64,000 bases of DNA from Piscinibacter sp. XHJ-5 (GTDB lineage Bacteria > Pseudomonadota > Gammaproteobacteria > Burkholderiales > Burkholderiaceae_C), in contig NZ_CP123228.1 in the NCBI RefSeq assembly GCF_029855045.1, positions 1,736,001 through 1,800,000 of the forward strand, written 5' to 3'. Below are positions 35,564-44,726 of the stretch, piece after piece. How positions within the stretch are numbered: the first letter of the stretch is position 1; every line of letters starts with the position of its first letter. The position numbers and the translations under genes are program-made. Under the pieces are notes generated by a model. That model searched no databases and was not told the origin of the DNA. It was given only the letters and a program-made list of their open reading frames with translations.

Positions 35564-36286
35564 ATGACTCGGCATGCAATCCAGTCTGAACCGGCCACGA
35601 GCGCCGCCTCTTGGGACCTGCGTCACCCCGGCTGCATCATGAGGGGCGCCAATGGCGAGGAGATCCACGAATTCATGGGCATGTGGCCTCTCAAGCCCGA
35701 TGCCGATCTCGTCGGACTCGCAAATGCGCTGAGCCGCGAGGCACCCTTCTGGGGAGGACCCGGAAGGACGTTCTCGGAGGCGACGACGCAACTTGGGCTG
35801 ATCCGGACGGCGCGCTGGTTCGTCGGCACCAGCACCGAGTTCGGCCCCACCCTCTACTTCATTTCGCAGTTCGACAGCAGCCTGGAGAAGTACTTCGACG
35901 ACTTCGTGCTCAACGGGAAGACGAACCTCGAGAAGATCTGGGGCACATGCATCGGCTGTCCGACGGGCTCGGACGCGACGGCGCGCGACATCGTGCAGTA
36001 CGTCGCGCGCGGGCAGATCAAGACGCTGGTCTGCTACGACGCCGTCCCGAGCCTGAACCTGGGCCAGATCCAGAAGATGGCCGACTGGTACCAGAAGACG
36101 CAGAAGTTCCAGCGCGCGGTCTTCGCCGGCGACGGCAAGCTCGAGGACAAGGTCGACGCGTTCTTCGCCGAGCTGGCCAAGCCCTATCCATTCGTGCCGA
36201 GCGGCGCCGACATCGACGCCGACGTCGCGAGCGAGCTGCAGTTCACCGACGTGCCCGAGCGCTTGGGCGTGAAGAAGGTCGGGTAG
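35564..36286 (+). CDS. Unknown protein, first gene of the DyP/cytochrome bd operon
   Basis: A 240-residue protein that I cannot place in a family. Notable segments are FWGGPGRTFSEATTQLGLIRTARWFV, FGPTLYFISQFDSSLEKYFDDF and a CIGCPTG motif that keeps two cysteines in CxxC spacing. No signal peptide or membrane segment, so it should be cytoplasmic. ATG at 35564 follows AGAGGAAATTCTG, a good ribosome-binding site. It ends 7 nt before the peroxidase gene. Its FISQFD-like text recalls ferredoxin-like folds such as those of DyP proteins, so a non-heme relative is possible. Confidence 0.78.
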   Translation: MTRHAIQSEPATSAASWDLRHPGCIMRGANGEEIHEFMGMWPLKPDADLVGLANALSREAPFWGGPGRTFSEATTQLGLIRTARWFVGTSTEFGPTLYFISQFDSSLEKYFDDFVLNGKTNLEKIWGTCIGCPTGSDATARDIVQYVARGQIKTLVCYDAVPSLNLGQIQKMADWYQKTQKFQRAVFAGDGKLEDKVDAFFAELAKPYPFVPSGADIDADVASELQFTDVPERLGVKKVG

Positions 36287-36293
36287 CGGGATC

Positions 36294-37712
36294 ATGAGCA
36301 CGCTAGCCGCGATGCGAAGTCTGGCCGCCGCCGATCTGAAGGACCACCTTCACGATATCCAGGACAACGTGGTGGCCCCCATCCTCATGCGCCACGGACG
36401 CCACATCTTCGTGAAGTTCGGCGCTGGCCCGAATGCGCGCCGGTGGCTGCGCAACATGTTCGACTGCGTCAACGCCCGGCGCGAAGCGCATGGCACGCAT
36501 TTCACCGTCAACATCGGCTTCACCTGGCAAGGGCTGAAGGCGCTGGGCCTCTCGCAGCGATCGCTCGACAGCTTCCCGCAGGCGTTCCGGGCCGGCATGC
36601 GGGAGCGCGCCCATCTCGTGGGCGACGTCGGGCCGAACGCCCCGGAACATTGGGAGGGCGGCCTCGGCGGACCCGACATCCATGCGATGGCATGGGTCCG
36701 CACCGATTCCGCCGAAGGGCTCGAAGCGGCCACGCGGATCATCCGCGCCGAGATGGAGGCAACTGGCGACGTCGAGATCCGGTTCGTCCAGGACACGATG
36801 GCCCTCGCGCATGAAAACGGCATCGGCTCGGAGGGCGAGCACTTCGGCTTCGCCGATCCGATCTCGCAGCCGCCGATCGAAGGCGCAGATGCGCCTTCGT
36901 ATCCCGGCGATGGCGCGCTGGATGCCGACGGCACCTGGCGTGCGCTCAAGCCGGGCGAGTTCCTGCTCGGCTACGAGGACGAGGCCGGCGCCGAAGGCGT
37001 GCCGGCACCCGAGCCGCACGAGCTGCGGCTGAACGGCACCTACATGGTCTTCCGCAAGCTCTACCAGGACGTGGCGGCGTTCCGGCGATATCTGGCGAGC
37101 GCTGCGAAGGCGCTCTACGGGTCCGAGGACCAGGTCCTCCAGGACCGGGTGGGTGCCAAGATGATGGGGCGCTGGAAAAGCGGCTGCCCGGTCGATCTCT
37201 CCCCCGACAGGGACGATCCGGCAATCGCCGCCGATCCCCAGCGGCGCAATGACTTCACCTATGCGGGCGACGAGCAGGGCCTGCGCTGCCCGCTCGGTGC
37301 GCACCTGCGCCGCACCAATCCGCGCGCCACGCCGTTGAAGCGCGCGACCGCGGTCAGGCGGCACAGGCTGATCCGGCGCGGCGTCGAGTACGGCCCGCAT
37401 CTCGAGGCGGGCGCGCTGCAGGACGACGGCGTCGATCGCGGTCTCGTCAACCTCTTCATCCAGGCCGACATCGAGCGCCAGTTCGAATTCGTCCAGAAGG
37501 AATGGATGATGGGCGGCGAGTTTCTCGGGCTCGATGCCGCCGAGCAGGACCCGATCACCGGCACGGGCGGCGCAGGCTCGCAGATGCTCATTCCCGGTGC
37601 GAAGAAGCCATTCCTCTTCGATCTGCCGAACTTCGTGCGCGTCAAAGGCGGCGAATACCTGTTCGTTCCCGGGCTGACTGCGCTCGAGGGACTGATCCAG
37701 CAAAGGTTCTGA
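36294..37712 (+). CDS. DyP-type peroxidase family protein with altered GXXDG motif
   Basis: A 472-residue heme-peroxidase-family protein. The proximal histidine segment CPLGAHLRRTNPRATP is intact, so heme binding is likely. The distal family motif GXXDG reads GFADPISQP, with proline in place of the last glycine; the catalytic aspartate is kept. No signal peptide or Tat motif, so it acts in the cytoplasm. It sits between an unknown protein and a DUF4331 protein in a tight operon. Long DyP proteins of this kind resemble the C/D type. Confidence 0.88.
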   Translation: MSTLAAMRSLAAADLKDHLHDIQDNVVAPILMRHGRHIFVKFGAGPNARRWLRNMFDCVNARREAHGTHFTVNIGFTWQGLKALGLSQRSLDSFPQAFRAGMRERAHLVGDVGPNAPEHWEGGLGGPDIHAMAWVRTDSAEGLEAATRIIRAEMEATGDVEIRFVQDTMALAHENGIGSEGEHFGFADPISQPPIEGADAPSYPGDGALDADGTWRALKPGEFLLGYEDEAGAEGVPAPEPHELRLNGTYMVFRKLYQDVAAFRRYLASAAKALYGSEDQVLQDRVGAKMMGRWKSGCPVDLSPDRDDPAIAADPQRRNDFTYAGDEQGLRCPLGAHLRRTNPRATPLKRATAVRRHRLIRRGVEYGPHLEAGALQDDGVDRGLVNLFIQADIERQFEFVQKEWMMGGEFLGLDAAEQDPITGTGGAGSQMLIPGAKKPFLFDLPNFVRVKGGEYLFVPGLTALEGLIQQRF

Positions 37713-37717
37713 TCCCC

Positions 37718-38827
37718 ATGTCCGACCATTTCAGCGGCCCCGCGGTGATGGGCGACCCGTCCGTCGACATCACCGACTTCTTCGCGTTCCCGAGCCCCGA
37801 GCGGCCGGGGCATCTCGTGTTGATCATGAACGTGTTTCCGCTCGCGACGCGGCAGGCGTTCTTCAGCGACGTCGTGACCTACCGGTTCCGCCTGCGGCCG
37901 CTCGCTCGCTCGGGCCGGAGCGTCGTGCATGGCACGGAGGAGGTGTCGATCGACATCACGTTCGACGACGGCCCTCTGCAGCGAGGCAGCGTGCTCGTCC
38001 CGGATGGCGGCGGCGCGAGCTTCGTCGTGGGCACGCCGCTGGAAAAGGATGGCCTGCGTGTTTTCGCGGGCCTCGCGAGCGACCCCTTTTTCATGGATGT
38101 CGAGGCTGCGCTGCGCACCGACATGTCGGGAAGGCTTTCCTTCGAGACGGCCACGAACACCGTTCACTGCCGCGACGTGCTGGCGATCGTCGTCGAGCTG
38201 CCGATCGCCTCGATCGTCCGGCGCTTCGGTGGTGTGACCCTGGTCGGCATCGTCGGCGAGAACGTGGTCACGCGGCGCGGCAAGCCCATGCGCATCGAGC
38301 GTGTCGGCCGGCCCGAGATCAAGAACTTCGTCCTCGCCAACCCCATGCGCGATCCGCGCACTCGGGGCGTGGAACTGCGGGACCTCTACAACCGCGAAGA
38401 CGCCTTCGCGCTCTCGCCGGTCTATCGACCGCTGTACGAGTCGCGAGTCGATGCGAACCTGGCGTTCTTCGACAGTCTCGACGGCGAGGAGGCGTGGCCG
38501 ATCGGACCGGACGGGCGCCACCCGCTGGGCGATCTGCTGATCGCCGACTGCTTGATCCTGGATCTCGCGCGCGCATTCGCGCCGGGCGGATTCCTCGAGA
38601 TCGAACGATCGCTTCTGGACGACCGGCCGCACGAGAGCGCCGGCGGCCGCTGGCTCGACGACGACATCCTCGACGAGCTGCTCACCTGGATGGTGAACGG
38701 CGGGCGGGGCGAGCGATTCGGCGACGGCGTGCACAGGCCCACCAAGCCGGCCAGCCTGTCCTTTCCGTATGTGCGTGAACCCAACGACCGGGCGGACCTG
38801 CCGCTGCCGGCATTCTTGAGGAGCTGA
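37718..38827 (+). CDS. DUF4331-family protein
   Basis: A 369-residue member of the DUF4331 family. It opens with SDHFSGPAVMGDPSVDITDFFAFPSPERPGHLVLIMNVFP, the family start in which an aspartate-rich D-x-T-D-F-F motif is conserved. A later conserved strand reads GENVVTRRGKPMRIERVGRPE. The function of the family is unknown; members are often secreted, but this one has no signal peptide. ATG at 37718, 5 nt after the DyP stop. The neighbour supports a role with the peroxidase. Confidence 0.87.
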   Translation: MSDHFSGPAVMGDPSVDITDFFAFPSPERPGHLVLIMNVFPLATRQAFFSDVVTYRFRLRPLARSGRSVVHGTEEVSIDITFDDGPLQRGSVLVPDGGGASFVVGTPLEKDGLRVFAGLASDPFFMDVEAALRTDMSGRLSFETATNTVHCRDVLAIVVELPIASIVRRFGGVTLVGIVGENVVTRRGKPMRIERVGRPEIKNFVLANPMRDPRTRGVELRDLYNREDAFALSPVYRPLYESRVDANLAFFDSLDGEEAWPIGPDGRHPLGDLLIADCLILDLARAFAPGGFLEIERSLLDDRPHESAGGRWLDDDILDELLTWMVNGGRGERFGDGVHRPTKPASLSFPYVREPNDRADLPLPAFLRS

Positions 38828-38829
38828 AC

Positions 38830-39615
38830 ATGGACTTTCTGAAAGGCAAGGGCGCGGTCGTGACCGGCGCCGCATCCGGTATCGGCAAGGCCATCGCGAC
38901 GGCGTTCATCGATGCGGGCGCCAGCGTGCTGCTCTGCGATCTGAACGCGAAAGCACTGGCTGACGCTGCGCGCGAGCTCGGCGAGCGCGCGATCGGCCGC
39001 GTCACCGACGTGTCCGAGGAGAACCAGGTCGAGGCCGCGATGCGCGCGGCAAACGAGGCCTTCGGCTCGCTCGACATCGTGGTGAACTGCGCGGGCTTCG
39101 GCGCCATCGCGCCGCTCACCGACCTCAGCGCCGAGAGGTGGACAGCGGTGCAGAGCGTGACGCTCGGCGGGGTGTTCTACGGCGTCAAGCATGGCGCGCG
39201 CCGGATGCTCGAGCAGGGACGCCCCGGCGTCATCATCAACATCTCATCAGTGAACGCACGACAGGCGGGCGAGGGCCAGGTGGCCTACTGCGCCGCCAAG
39301 GCCGGTGTGGACATGATCACGCGCTGCGGCGCGCTCGAGCTCGGCGCTCGCGGCATCCGCGTCGTGGGCATCGCGCCGGGCCTGGTGGAGACGCCGTTGA
39401 CGAAGAAGGAACTGGAAGATCCCGCCATGCGCGAGCTCTTCCTCGGCATCATCCCGATGAAGCGGCCCGCCCAGGCCGAAGAGATCGGCGCCGCTGCGGT
39501 GTTCCTCGCGTCGGATCACGCCAGGTCGATCAACGGCGACACGATCGCGATCGACGGCGGCTCGCTCACGCGCGGCTATCCGGCCCTGCTGACCGGCCTG
39601 AAGAAGGCCGCATGA
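38830..39615 (+). CDS. SDR-family oxidoreductase
   Basis: A 261-residue classical short-chain dehydrogenase. Cofactor motif TGAASGIGKA near residues 12-21, DLNAKA acidic residue suggesting NAD(H), NCAG in place of NNAG, and catalytic INISS with YCAAK. C-terminal IDGGSLTRGYPA is standard. The substrate is unknown. It begins 2 nt after the DUF4331 stop and its own stop overlaps the next ATG. Confidence 0.9.
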   Translation: MDFLKGKGAVVTGAASGIGKAIATAFIDAGASVLLCDLNAKALADAARELGERAIGRVTDVSEENQVEAAMRAANEAFGSLDIVVNCAGFGAIAPLTDLSAERWTAVQSVTLGGVFYGVKHGARRMLEQGRPGVIINISSVNARQAGEGQVAYCAAKAGVDMITRCGALELGARGIRVVGIAPGLVETPLTKKELEDPAMRELFLGIIPMKRPAQAEEIGAAAVFLASDHARSINGDTIAIDGGSLTRGYPALLTGLKKAA

Positions 39616-40574
39616 TCGAGCCCGGACGCTATACGAGCGGCCGCATTGCGCTCGCCAACCTTTCGGCATCGATACAGAGCCTCGAGCTTCGCCGGGGGAG
39701 GGAGGTGGCCTTCGCGGACCTGCTCGCGCTGTCGGACCTGCTTTTCGTCCGCGGTGATGTGCTGGGCCGGATTTCCGACCATGACCGGGCGGAGCTCATC
39801 GCCCATGGAGCGATCGTGCTGGCGCCCGCCACTGCAACGGCGCTCTTCATCCGGGCTCGGCTCGCCGGGCGTTTCCACCGTTTCACCGAAGCGAACCTGC
39901 TTCTCGACCAAGCCGTCGCGGCCGGCTATCCAACGCGGGAGATCGATGCCGAATGCGCGGCGCTGCTGCAGGCAACAGGGCGGTATCGCCAGGCACTCGT
40001 TCTACGCGAACGGCTGGCGAAGGATGAACCGGGGATCCGAACGCTGGGCGCACGGGCCTCGCTGCTGGCCGAAATGGGCGAATGGGTGCTGGCGGAAGAC
40101 TGCTATGCGGCCGCACTCGCTGCGGATGACGGCATCTCTCCCATCCCGTGCGCTCAACTGCTCTTCGAATGGGGCGTGAGCGCGATGCGTGGCGGCCATC
40201 TGAACCGTGCGGAAGAGATCTTCTCGCACCTTGACGCAGTGCTGCCGCAGCACGTTCCGGGCCGGGGCCATCGCGCCGAGGTGGCGATCGCCCGCGGAAG
40301 GCTGGACGCGGCCCTGGCGCTCGTCGGGCCGCTCCTGGAAGTCTCCGACGACCCCGAATATCGCGCCGTCTACGCCCAGGTGCTTTCCGCCCTGGGTGAG
40401 CGCCATGCGGCGGCGCGCGAGGCCGAACGCGCGGCCTCAGGCTACGAGCGACTGCTTGCAAGACGGCCCGAAGCCTACGCCCACCACGCCGCCGCCTTCT
40501 TCACCGGGCCGGGCAAGGCGGCCCACGCAGACATCGATCGGCATTCCAAAGAGGTCACTCATGGACATCACTAG
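39612..40574 (+). CDS. Helical-repeat (TPR-like) protein of unknown function
   Basis: A 320-residue protein made of paired helices with TPR-like spacing (FIRARLAGRFHRFTEANLLLDQAVAAGY; AECAALLQATGRYRQALVLRERLAKDEP; VLAEDCYAAALAADD). It likely scaffolds other proteins. The C-terminus is histidine-rich (AYAHHAAAFFTG, DRHSKEVTHGHH), so metal binding is possible. The ATG overlaps the SDR stop (ATGA), and its end overlaps the serine hydrolase start by 14 nt. Confidence 0.78.
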   Translation: MIEPGRYTSGRIALANLSASIQSLELRRGREVAFADLLALSDLLFVRGDVLGRISDHDRAELIAHGAIVLAPATATALFIRARLAGRFHRFTEANLLLDQAVAAGYPTREIDAECAALLQATGRYRQALVLRERLAKDEPGIRTLGARASLLAEMGEWVLAEDCYAAALAADDGISPIPCAQLLFEWGVSAMRGGHLNRAEEIFSHLDAVLPQHVPGRGHRAEVAIARGRLDAALALVGPLLEVSDDPEYRAVYAQVLSALGERHAAAREAERAASGYERLLARRPEAYAHHAAAFFTGPGKAAHADIDRHSKEVTHGHH

Positions 40575-41763
40575 CACCGGGCTCTTGGCGGATCCGGCCC
40601 CGGACGTGGCTGCGCTGGGCTTCCATGCCGCACGGCTCGCCAAAGTGCGCGCGGCGATCCTGTCCGACATCGAGCACGGACGCTGCCACGGCGTCGCGCT
40701 GCGGGTCGCCCGGCACGGCCGGGTCGTGCTCGACGTGTGCGAGGGGTACGCGGACCGCGCCGCCGGCACGACGCTCCGCCCCGGCTCCGTCTTTGCGACG
40801 ATGTCGATCGCCAAGCAGTTCACGAACGTGCTCACGCTGTCGCTGGTCGAGCGCGGCCTGCTCAAGCTGCACGCGCCGGTCGCCGAGGTCATCCCGGAAT
40901 TCGCAGCGGTCGGCAAGGAGAAGGTCAATCTCTATCACCTGCTCACGCACACGAGCGGCGTGCTCTCCGCCGCCCCACCGGTACCCGCCGAAGTCCTGAC
41001 GAGCATCGAGGCGCTGGTCGAATTCGCGTGCTCCCTGCCGCTCGAGTCGCAGCCCGGCGAGCGGGTCAATTACTCGCTCCTCCTCGGGCATTCGATCATG
41101 GCAGCGATGTGCCTGCGCGTCGCCGGCCGCGGTCGCAGCTTCGCCGACATGCTGCGGGACGATCTCTTCGCGCCGCTCGGCATGCGTGACACCAGCCTCG
41201 GCCTGCGCGGCGACCTCGCTGCGCGGTTCTGCCCGGTGCGCGTCTCGTACGAGGACCTCCGGTCGCTCACGCCCAAGGAGACGGTCGAAGGAGTGGGTGG
41301 GCTGCTCGCGACGCCGGGCTGCGAGATCCCGGGCGGCGGCTGCGTGACGACGATCGACGATCTGCACCGCTTCGCCGAGATGCTCAGGCGCGGCGGCGAG
41401 CTCGACGACGTGCGCGTGCTCTCGCCGGCCACGATCGGGTTCTGCACGCGCAACCACACCGGCGAAATGCGGAACGTCTTCTTCGACGCCACCTGCAGCA
41501 CGCGCAACTGGGTCGTCTATCCGGCGGCTATCGGCGTGGGCTTCTTCGTTCGCGGCGACGGCAACATGCCGGGGCACCACTTCAGCCCGATGCATTCGGC
41601 GAACGCCTTCGGCGGCTTCGGCGCGGGGTCGAACGGATTCACCGTCGATCCGGCGCGCGACCTCACCATCGCCTTCCTGTCCACCGGACTCATGGAGGAC
41701 AGCCACCACCTCGAGCGCATGTCGACCCTGGCGACCATGGTCCTCGCCGCGATGACGCGATGA
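40561..41763 (+). CDS. Serine hydrolase of the class C beta-lactamase family
   Basis: A 400-residue enzyme of the beta-lactamase/esterase family (COG1680). The nucleophile motif SxxK reads MSIAK at about residues 80-84. The usual second motif YxN is YSL here, so the general-base tyrosine is kept but asparagine is not. An HTSG segment precedes it (LTHTSG), as in esterase-like members. No signal peptide, so it is a cytosolic esterase or peptidase rather than a true beta-lactamase. Tight overlaps on both sides confirm operon membership. Confidence 0.87.
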   Translation: MDITSTGLLADPAPDVAALGFHAARLAKVRAAILSDIEHGRCHGVALRVARHGRVVLDVCEGYADRAAGTTLRPGSVFATMSIAKQFTNVLTLSLVERGLLKLHAPVAEVIPEFAAVGKEKVNLYHLLTHTSGVLSAAPPVPAEVLTSIEALVEFACSLPLESQPGERVNYSLLLGHSIMAAMCLRVAGRGRSFADMLRDDLFAPLGMRDTSLGLRGDLAARFCPVRVSYEDLRSLTPKETVEGVGGLLATPGCEIPGGGCVTTIDDLHRFAEMLRRGGELDDVRVLSPATIGFCTRNHTGEMRNVFFDATCSTRNWVVYPAAIGVGFFVRGDGNMPGHHFSPMHSANAFGGFGAGSNGFTVDPARDLTIAFLSTGLMEDSHHLERMSTLATMVLAAMTR

Positions 41764-42368
41764 CGCTCGCGCTTGCCGCATTTCTCGCCGGGTTCGTCCA
41801 CGTGCTCCTGGGACCCGACCATCTCGCTGCGATCGCGCCCTACGCCGTGGACGGCAAGACCGGCGCCTGGCGCACCGGGGTCCGGTGGGGAATGGGGCAC
41901 GCTGCGGGAGCGCTCGCCGTCGGGCTCCTGGTCCTCGTGCTGCGCGAGGCGTTGCCCGTCGAGGCGTTCTCCGCCTGGGGCGAGCGGCTGGTAGGACTCG
42001 TCCTGATCGGCATCGGGATCTGGGGACTCCGCGCGGCGTGGGCTCGCGCGAGCATGGGCACGCGGGCTCGTGAAGCGCAAGCCCACGCTCATGCGGCGTT
42101 TGCCGTCGGTACGCTGCACGGCCTCGCCGGCGGTGCGCATCTTCTCGGCATGCTGCCCGCGCTCGCCTTGCCCTCGGATCTCGCGGCGGGGGCGTATCTC
42201 CTGCTCTTCGGCACGGGCAGCGTCGCCGCGATGGCGGCCTTCGCATCGCTCGTCGGCTGGATTGCAGGCCGCCCGGGTGCGAGCGGTTCGCGCGCGCAGA
42301 GCGCGCTGCTCGGGTTTTCCTCTCTGGCCGCCGTCGCCATCGGCGGCTTCTGGACTTTGCAGAGCTAG
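41760..42368 (+). CDS. UreH/NiCoT-like membrane transporter
   Basis: A 202-residue protein with six hydrophobic segments. The signature HVLLGPDHLAAIAPYA near residues 14-29 has the HX5DH form of UreH-type proteins, related to nickel/cobalt transporters with HX4DH. A second conserved segment GTLHGLAGGAHLLG and a loop rich in histidine (AQAHAHAAF) support metal transport. It overlaps the hydrolase gene by 4 nt and lies 7 nt before the cytochrome bd genes; its cargo might be a metal or an assembly factor for them (inference). Confidence 0.83.
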   Translation: MTLALAAFLAGFVHVLLGPDHLAAIAPYAVDGKTGAWRTGVRWGMGHAAGALAVGLLVLVLREALPVEAFSAWGERLVGLVLIGIGIWGLRAAWARASMGTRAREAQAHAHAAFAVGTLHGLAGGAHLLGMLPALALPSDLAAGAYLLLFGTGSVAAMAAFASLVGWIAGRPGASGSRAQSALLGFSSLAAVAIGGFWTLQS

Positions 42369-42375
42369 GTCACGA

Positions 42376-43719
42376 ATGCAAGAAGCCTTGGTCCTCGCCC
42401 GCGCGCAGTTCGGCCTGAACATCGCCTTCCACATCCTGTTCCCGGCGATCTCGATCGGGCTTGCCTGGATCCTCGTCTACTTCCGGGCGCGCTACGAGCG
42501 CACCGGCGAGCGGACCTGGCTCGAGCCCTACCGGCTGTGGACCAAGATCTTCGCGCTGACCTTCGCGATGGGTGTGGTGACCGGCATCACGATGTCGTTC
42601 CAGTTCGGCACCAATTGGCCCGGCTTCATGAACAAGGTGGGCAACGTCGCGGGGCCGCTACTCGGCTACGAGGTGCTCACGGCCTTCTTCCTGGAGGCGA
42701 CGTTCCTCGGCGTGATGCTCTTCGGCATGAACCGCGTGCCCGGCTGGCTGCACCTGATTTCGACGGTCTTGGTCGCCGTGGGAACCACTCTGTCCGCCTT
42801 CTGGATCCTCGCGCTCAACTCGTGGATGCACACCCCGGCGGGGCACGCTCACGCCGATGGCCAGCTCGTCGCCGCCGACTGGCTGCAAGTGATCTTCAAT
42901 CCCTCGTTCCCCTACCGCATGACTCACATGCTGCTCGCCTCGGGCCTGACGGCATGCTTCTTTCTCGCCGGCCTCTCGGCCTGGCGACTGCTGAAGGCTC
43001 CGGGCGACGCATCTGCGCTGCGGACACTGCGCACCGGTGTGGTCGTCGCGGCGGTGCTTGCGCCGACGCAGGCGCTCGTGGGCGACCTGCACGGCCTCAA
43101 TACGCTCGAGCACCAGCCGGCCAAGCTGGCGGCGATCGAGGCGCTGTGGGAAACCGAGCGCGGCGCGCCGCTCGTTCTCTTCGCCGTGCCGAACCAGCTC
43201 GAGCGCCGCAACGACTACGCGATCGAGATTCCCAAGGCCGCAAGCCTGATCCTGGGACATGACCTCGACGCAGAGATCAAGGGACTGAACGAGTTCGCGC
43301 CGGACATTCCGCCGGTGACGCCGGTGTTTTTCTCCTTCCGCGTGATGGTCGGCACGGGCTTGCTCATGATCGGCGTCGCCTGGTTCGGCTCGTGGTGCCT
43401 TCGGGGGGGCGCGCTGCCTCCGCGATGGCTGCTCCGGACATTCGCGGGGTTCACGTTCTTGGGCTGGATCGCGACGCTCGCGGGCTGGATGGTGACCGAG
43501 ATCGGCCGCCAGCCCTGGCTCGTGACGGGTGTCCTGCGCACCGCCGACGCGGTGGGCCCCGCAAGCGGCGCTCACCTGGGATCCAGCCTGACCGCCTACA
43601 TCATCACCTATGCGCTGATGCTCGTCGCCTATCTCGTCGTTCTCACCCACCTCGCCGGCAAGGGTGGCGCGCCGCAGGCCGACGCGAAGGCCGTGGCATG
43701 GCAAGGGAGTGCGGCATGA
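42376..43719 (+). CDS. cydA: Cytochrome bd quinol oxidase subunit I
   Basis: A 447-residue heme-bearing subunit of a bd-type quinol:O2 oxidoreductase, which reduces oxygen to water without proton pumping. The heme b595 ligand region RAQFGLNIAFHILFPAISIGLAW, the NSWMHTPAG and TGITMSFQFGTNWPGF segments, and GWMVTEIGRQPW are all present. The Q-loop is short, as in the cyanide-insensitive (CioA) group. The subunit has about nine helices. Paired with cydB by a 4-nt overlap. Confidence 0.95.
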   Translation: MQEALVLARAQFGLNIAFHILFPAISIGLAWILVYFRARYERTGERTWLEPYRLWTKIFALTFAMGVVTGITMSFQFGTNWPGFMNKVGNVAGPLLGYEVLTAFFLEATFLGVMLFGMNRVPGWLHLISTVLVAVGTTLSAFWILALNSWMHTPAGHAHADGQLVAADWLQVIFNPSFPYRMTHMLLASGLTACFFLAGLSAWRLLKAPGDASALRTLRTGVVVAAVLAPTQALVGDLHGLNTLEHQPAKLAAIEALWETERGAPLVLFAVPNQLERRNDYAIEIPKAASLILGHDLDAEIKGLNEFAPDIPPVTPVFFSFRVMVGTGLLMIGVAWFGSWCLRGGALPPRWLLRTFAGFTFLGWIATLAGWMVTEIGRQPWLVTGVLRTADAVGPASGAHLGSSLTAYIITYALMLVAYLVVLTHLAGKGGAPQADAKAVAWQGSAA

Positions 43720-44708
43720 CGATCGAACTGCCGCTCGTCTTCGCGGTGCTGATGGGCATCGCGATCCTCGCCTACGTGGTGCTCGACGGATACGACCTCG
43801 GCGTCGGCATGCTGATGCTCGCCGCCGACGAGCGGGAGCAGAGCACCATGGTCGCCTCGATCGGCCCGTTCTGGGACGCGAACGAGACGTGGCTGGTGCT
43901 GGGCATCGGCCTGCTGCTGGTTGCGTTCCCCTCCGCCCACGGCATCGTGCTCGGCGCGCTGTACGTCCCGGTGTTCGTGATGCTCATCGGGCTCATGCTG
44001 CGCGGCGTCGCGTTCGAGTTCCGCGTCAAGGCCGAGGGCTGGCACCGCGGCCTGTGGAACTGGCTCTTCTGGCTCGGCTCGTTCGTCGCCTCGCTCGCGC
44101 AGGGGTTGATGCTCGGCCACTACATCACCGGCTTCGAGCCGGGCTTCGGCTATTTCCTCTTCGCCCTCGCGGTTGCCGGCGGGCTGTGCGGCGGCTATGT
44201 GCTGCTCGGCGCGACGTGGCTCATCCTGAAGTCCGACGGCGAGTTGCAGCGCAAGGCCGTGGCGTGGACGCGCTGGGGACTCCTGTGGATCGCGGCAGGC
44301 ATCGCGCTCGTGAGCATCGCCACGCCGATCGCGAGCGCGACCGTCCGCAACCGCTGGTTCGATTTCCCGCACACGTTCGCGGCGATGCTGCTACCGCTTG
44401 CCAGCGCGGCGGTCTGGCTGTGGCTGTGGTGCTTGACTGCGCAGCTCAAGCACGGCCGCCGGGTGGCCGAGTGGGCGCCTTTCGCCGGCGCGGTGGCGAT
44501 CTTCACGCTCGCATTCGCCGGCCTGGCCTATAGCCTCTTTCCCTACCTCGTCATCGACCGGATGACGATCTGGGAAGCGGCCGCCCACCCCACGGCGCTC
44601 GCGGTCGTCCTGGTCGGCGCGCTCATCGTGCTGCCCGCGATCGCCGGCTACACGGTGTTTTCCTATCGTGTGTTCCGCGGCAAGGCGCCCGCGAAGCTGT
44701 ACGACTGA
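43716..44708 (+). CDS. cydB: Cytochrome bd quinol oxidase subunit II
   Basis: A 330-residue membrane subunit that supports heme binding in subunit I. Conserved LDGYDLGVGML near the N-terminus, GPFWDANETWLVLG and YRFGYFLFALAVAGG-like helices identify it. Eight membrane segments are visible. ATG at 43716 overlaps the cydA stop. No cydX-like small subunit was found after it; the flavoprotein gene starts 18 nt downstream. Confidence 0.95.
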   Translation: MTIELPLVFAVLMGIAILAYVVLDGYDLGVGMLMLAADEREQSTMVASIGPFWDANETWLVLGIGLLLVAFPSAHGIVLGALYVPVFVMLIGLMLRGVAFEFRVKAEGWHRGLWNWLFWLGSFVASLAQGLMLGHYITGFEPGFGYFLFALAVAGGLCGGYVLLGATWLILKSDGELQRKAVAWTRWGLLWIAAGIALVSIATPIASATVRNRWFDFPHTFAAMLLPLASAAVWLWLWCLTAQLKHGRRVAEWAPFAGAVAIFTLAFAGLAYSLFPYLVIDRMTIWEAAAHPTALAVVLVGALIVLPAIAGYTVFSYRVFRGKAPAKLYD

Positions 44709-44726
44709 AGAAGCGGTGAGCTCAAC

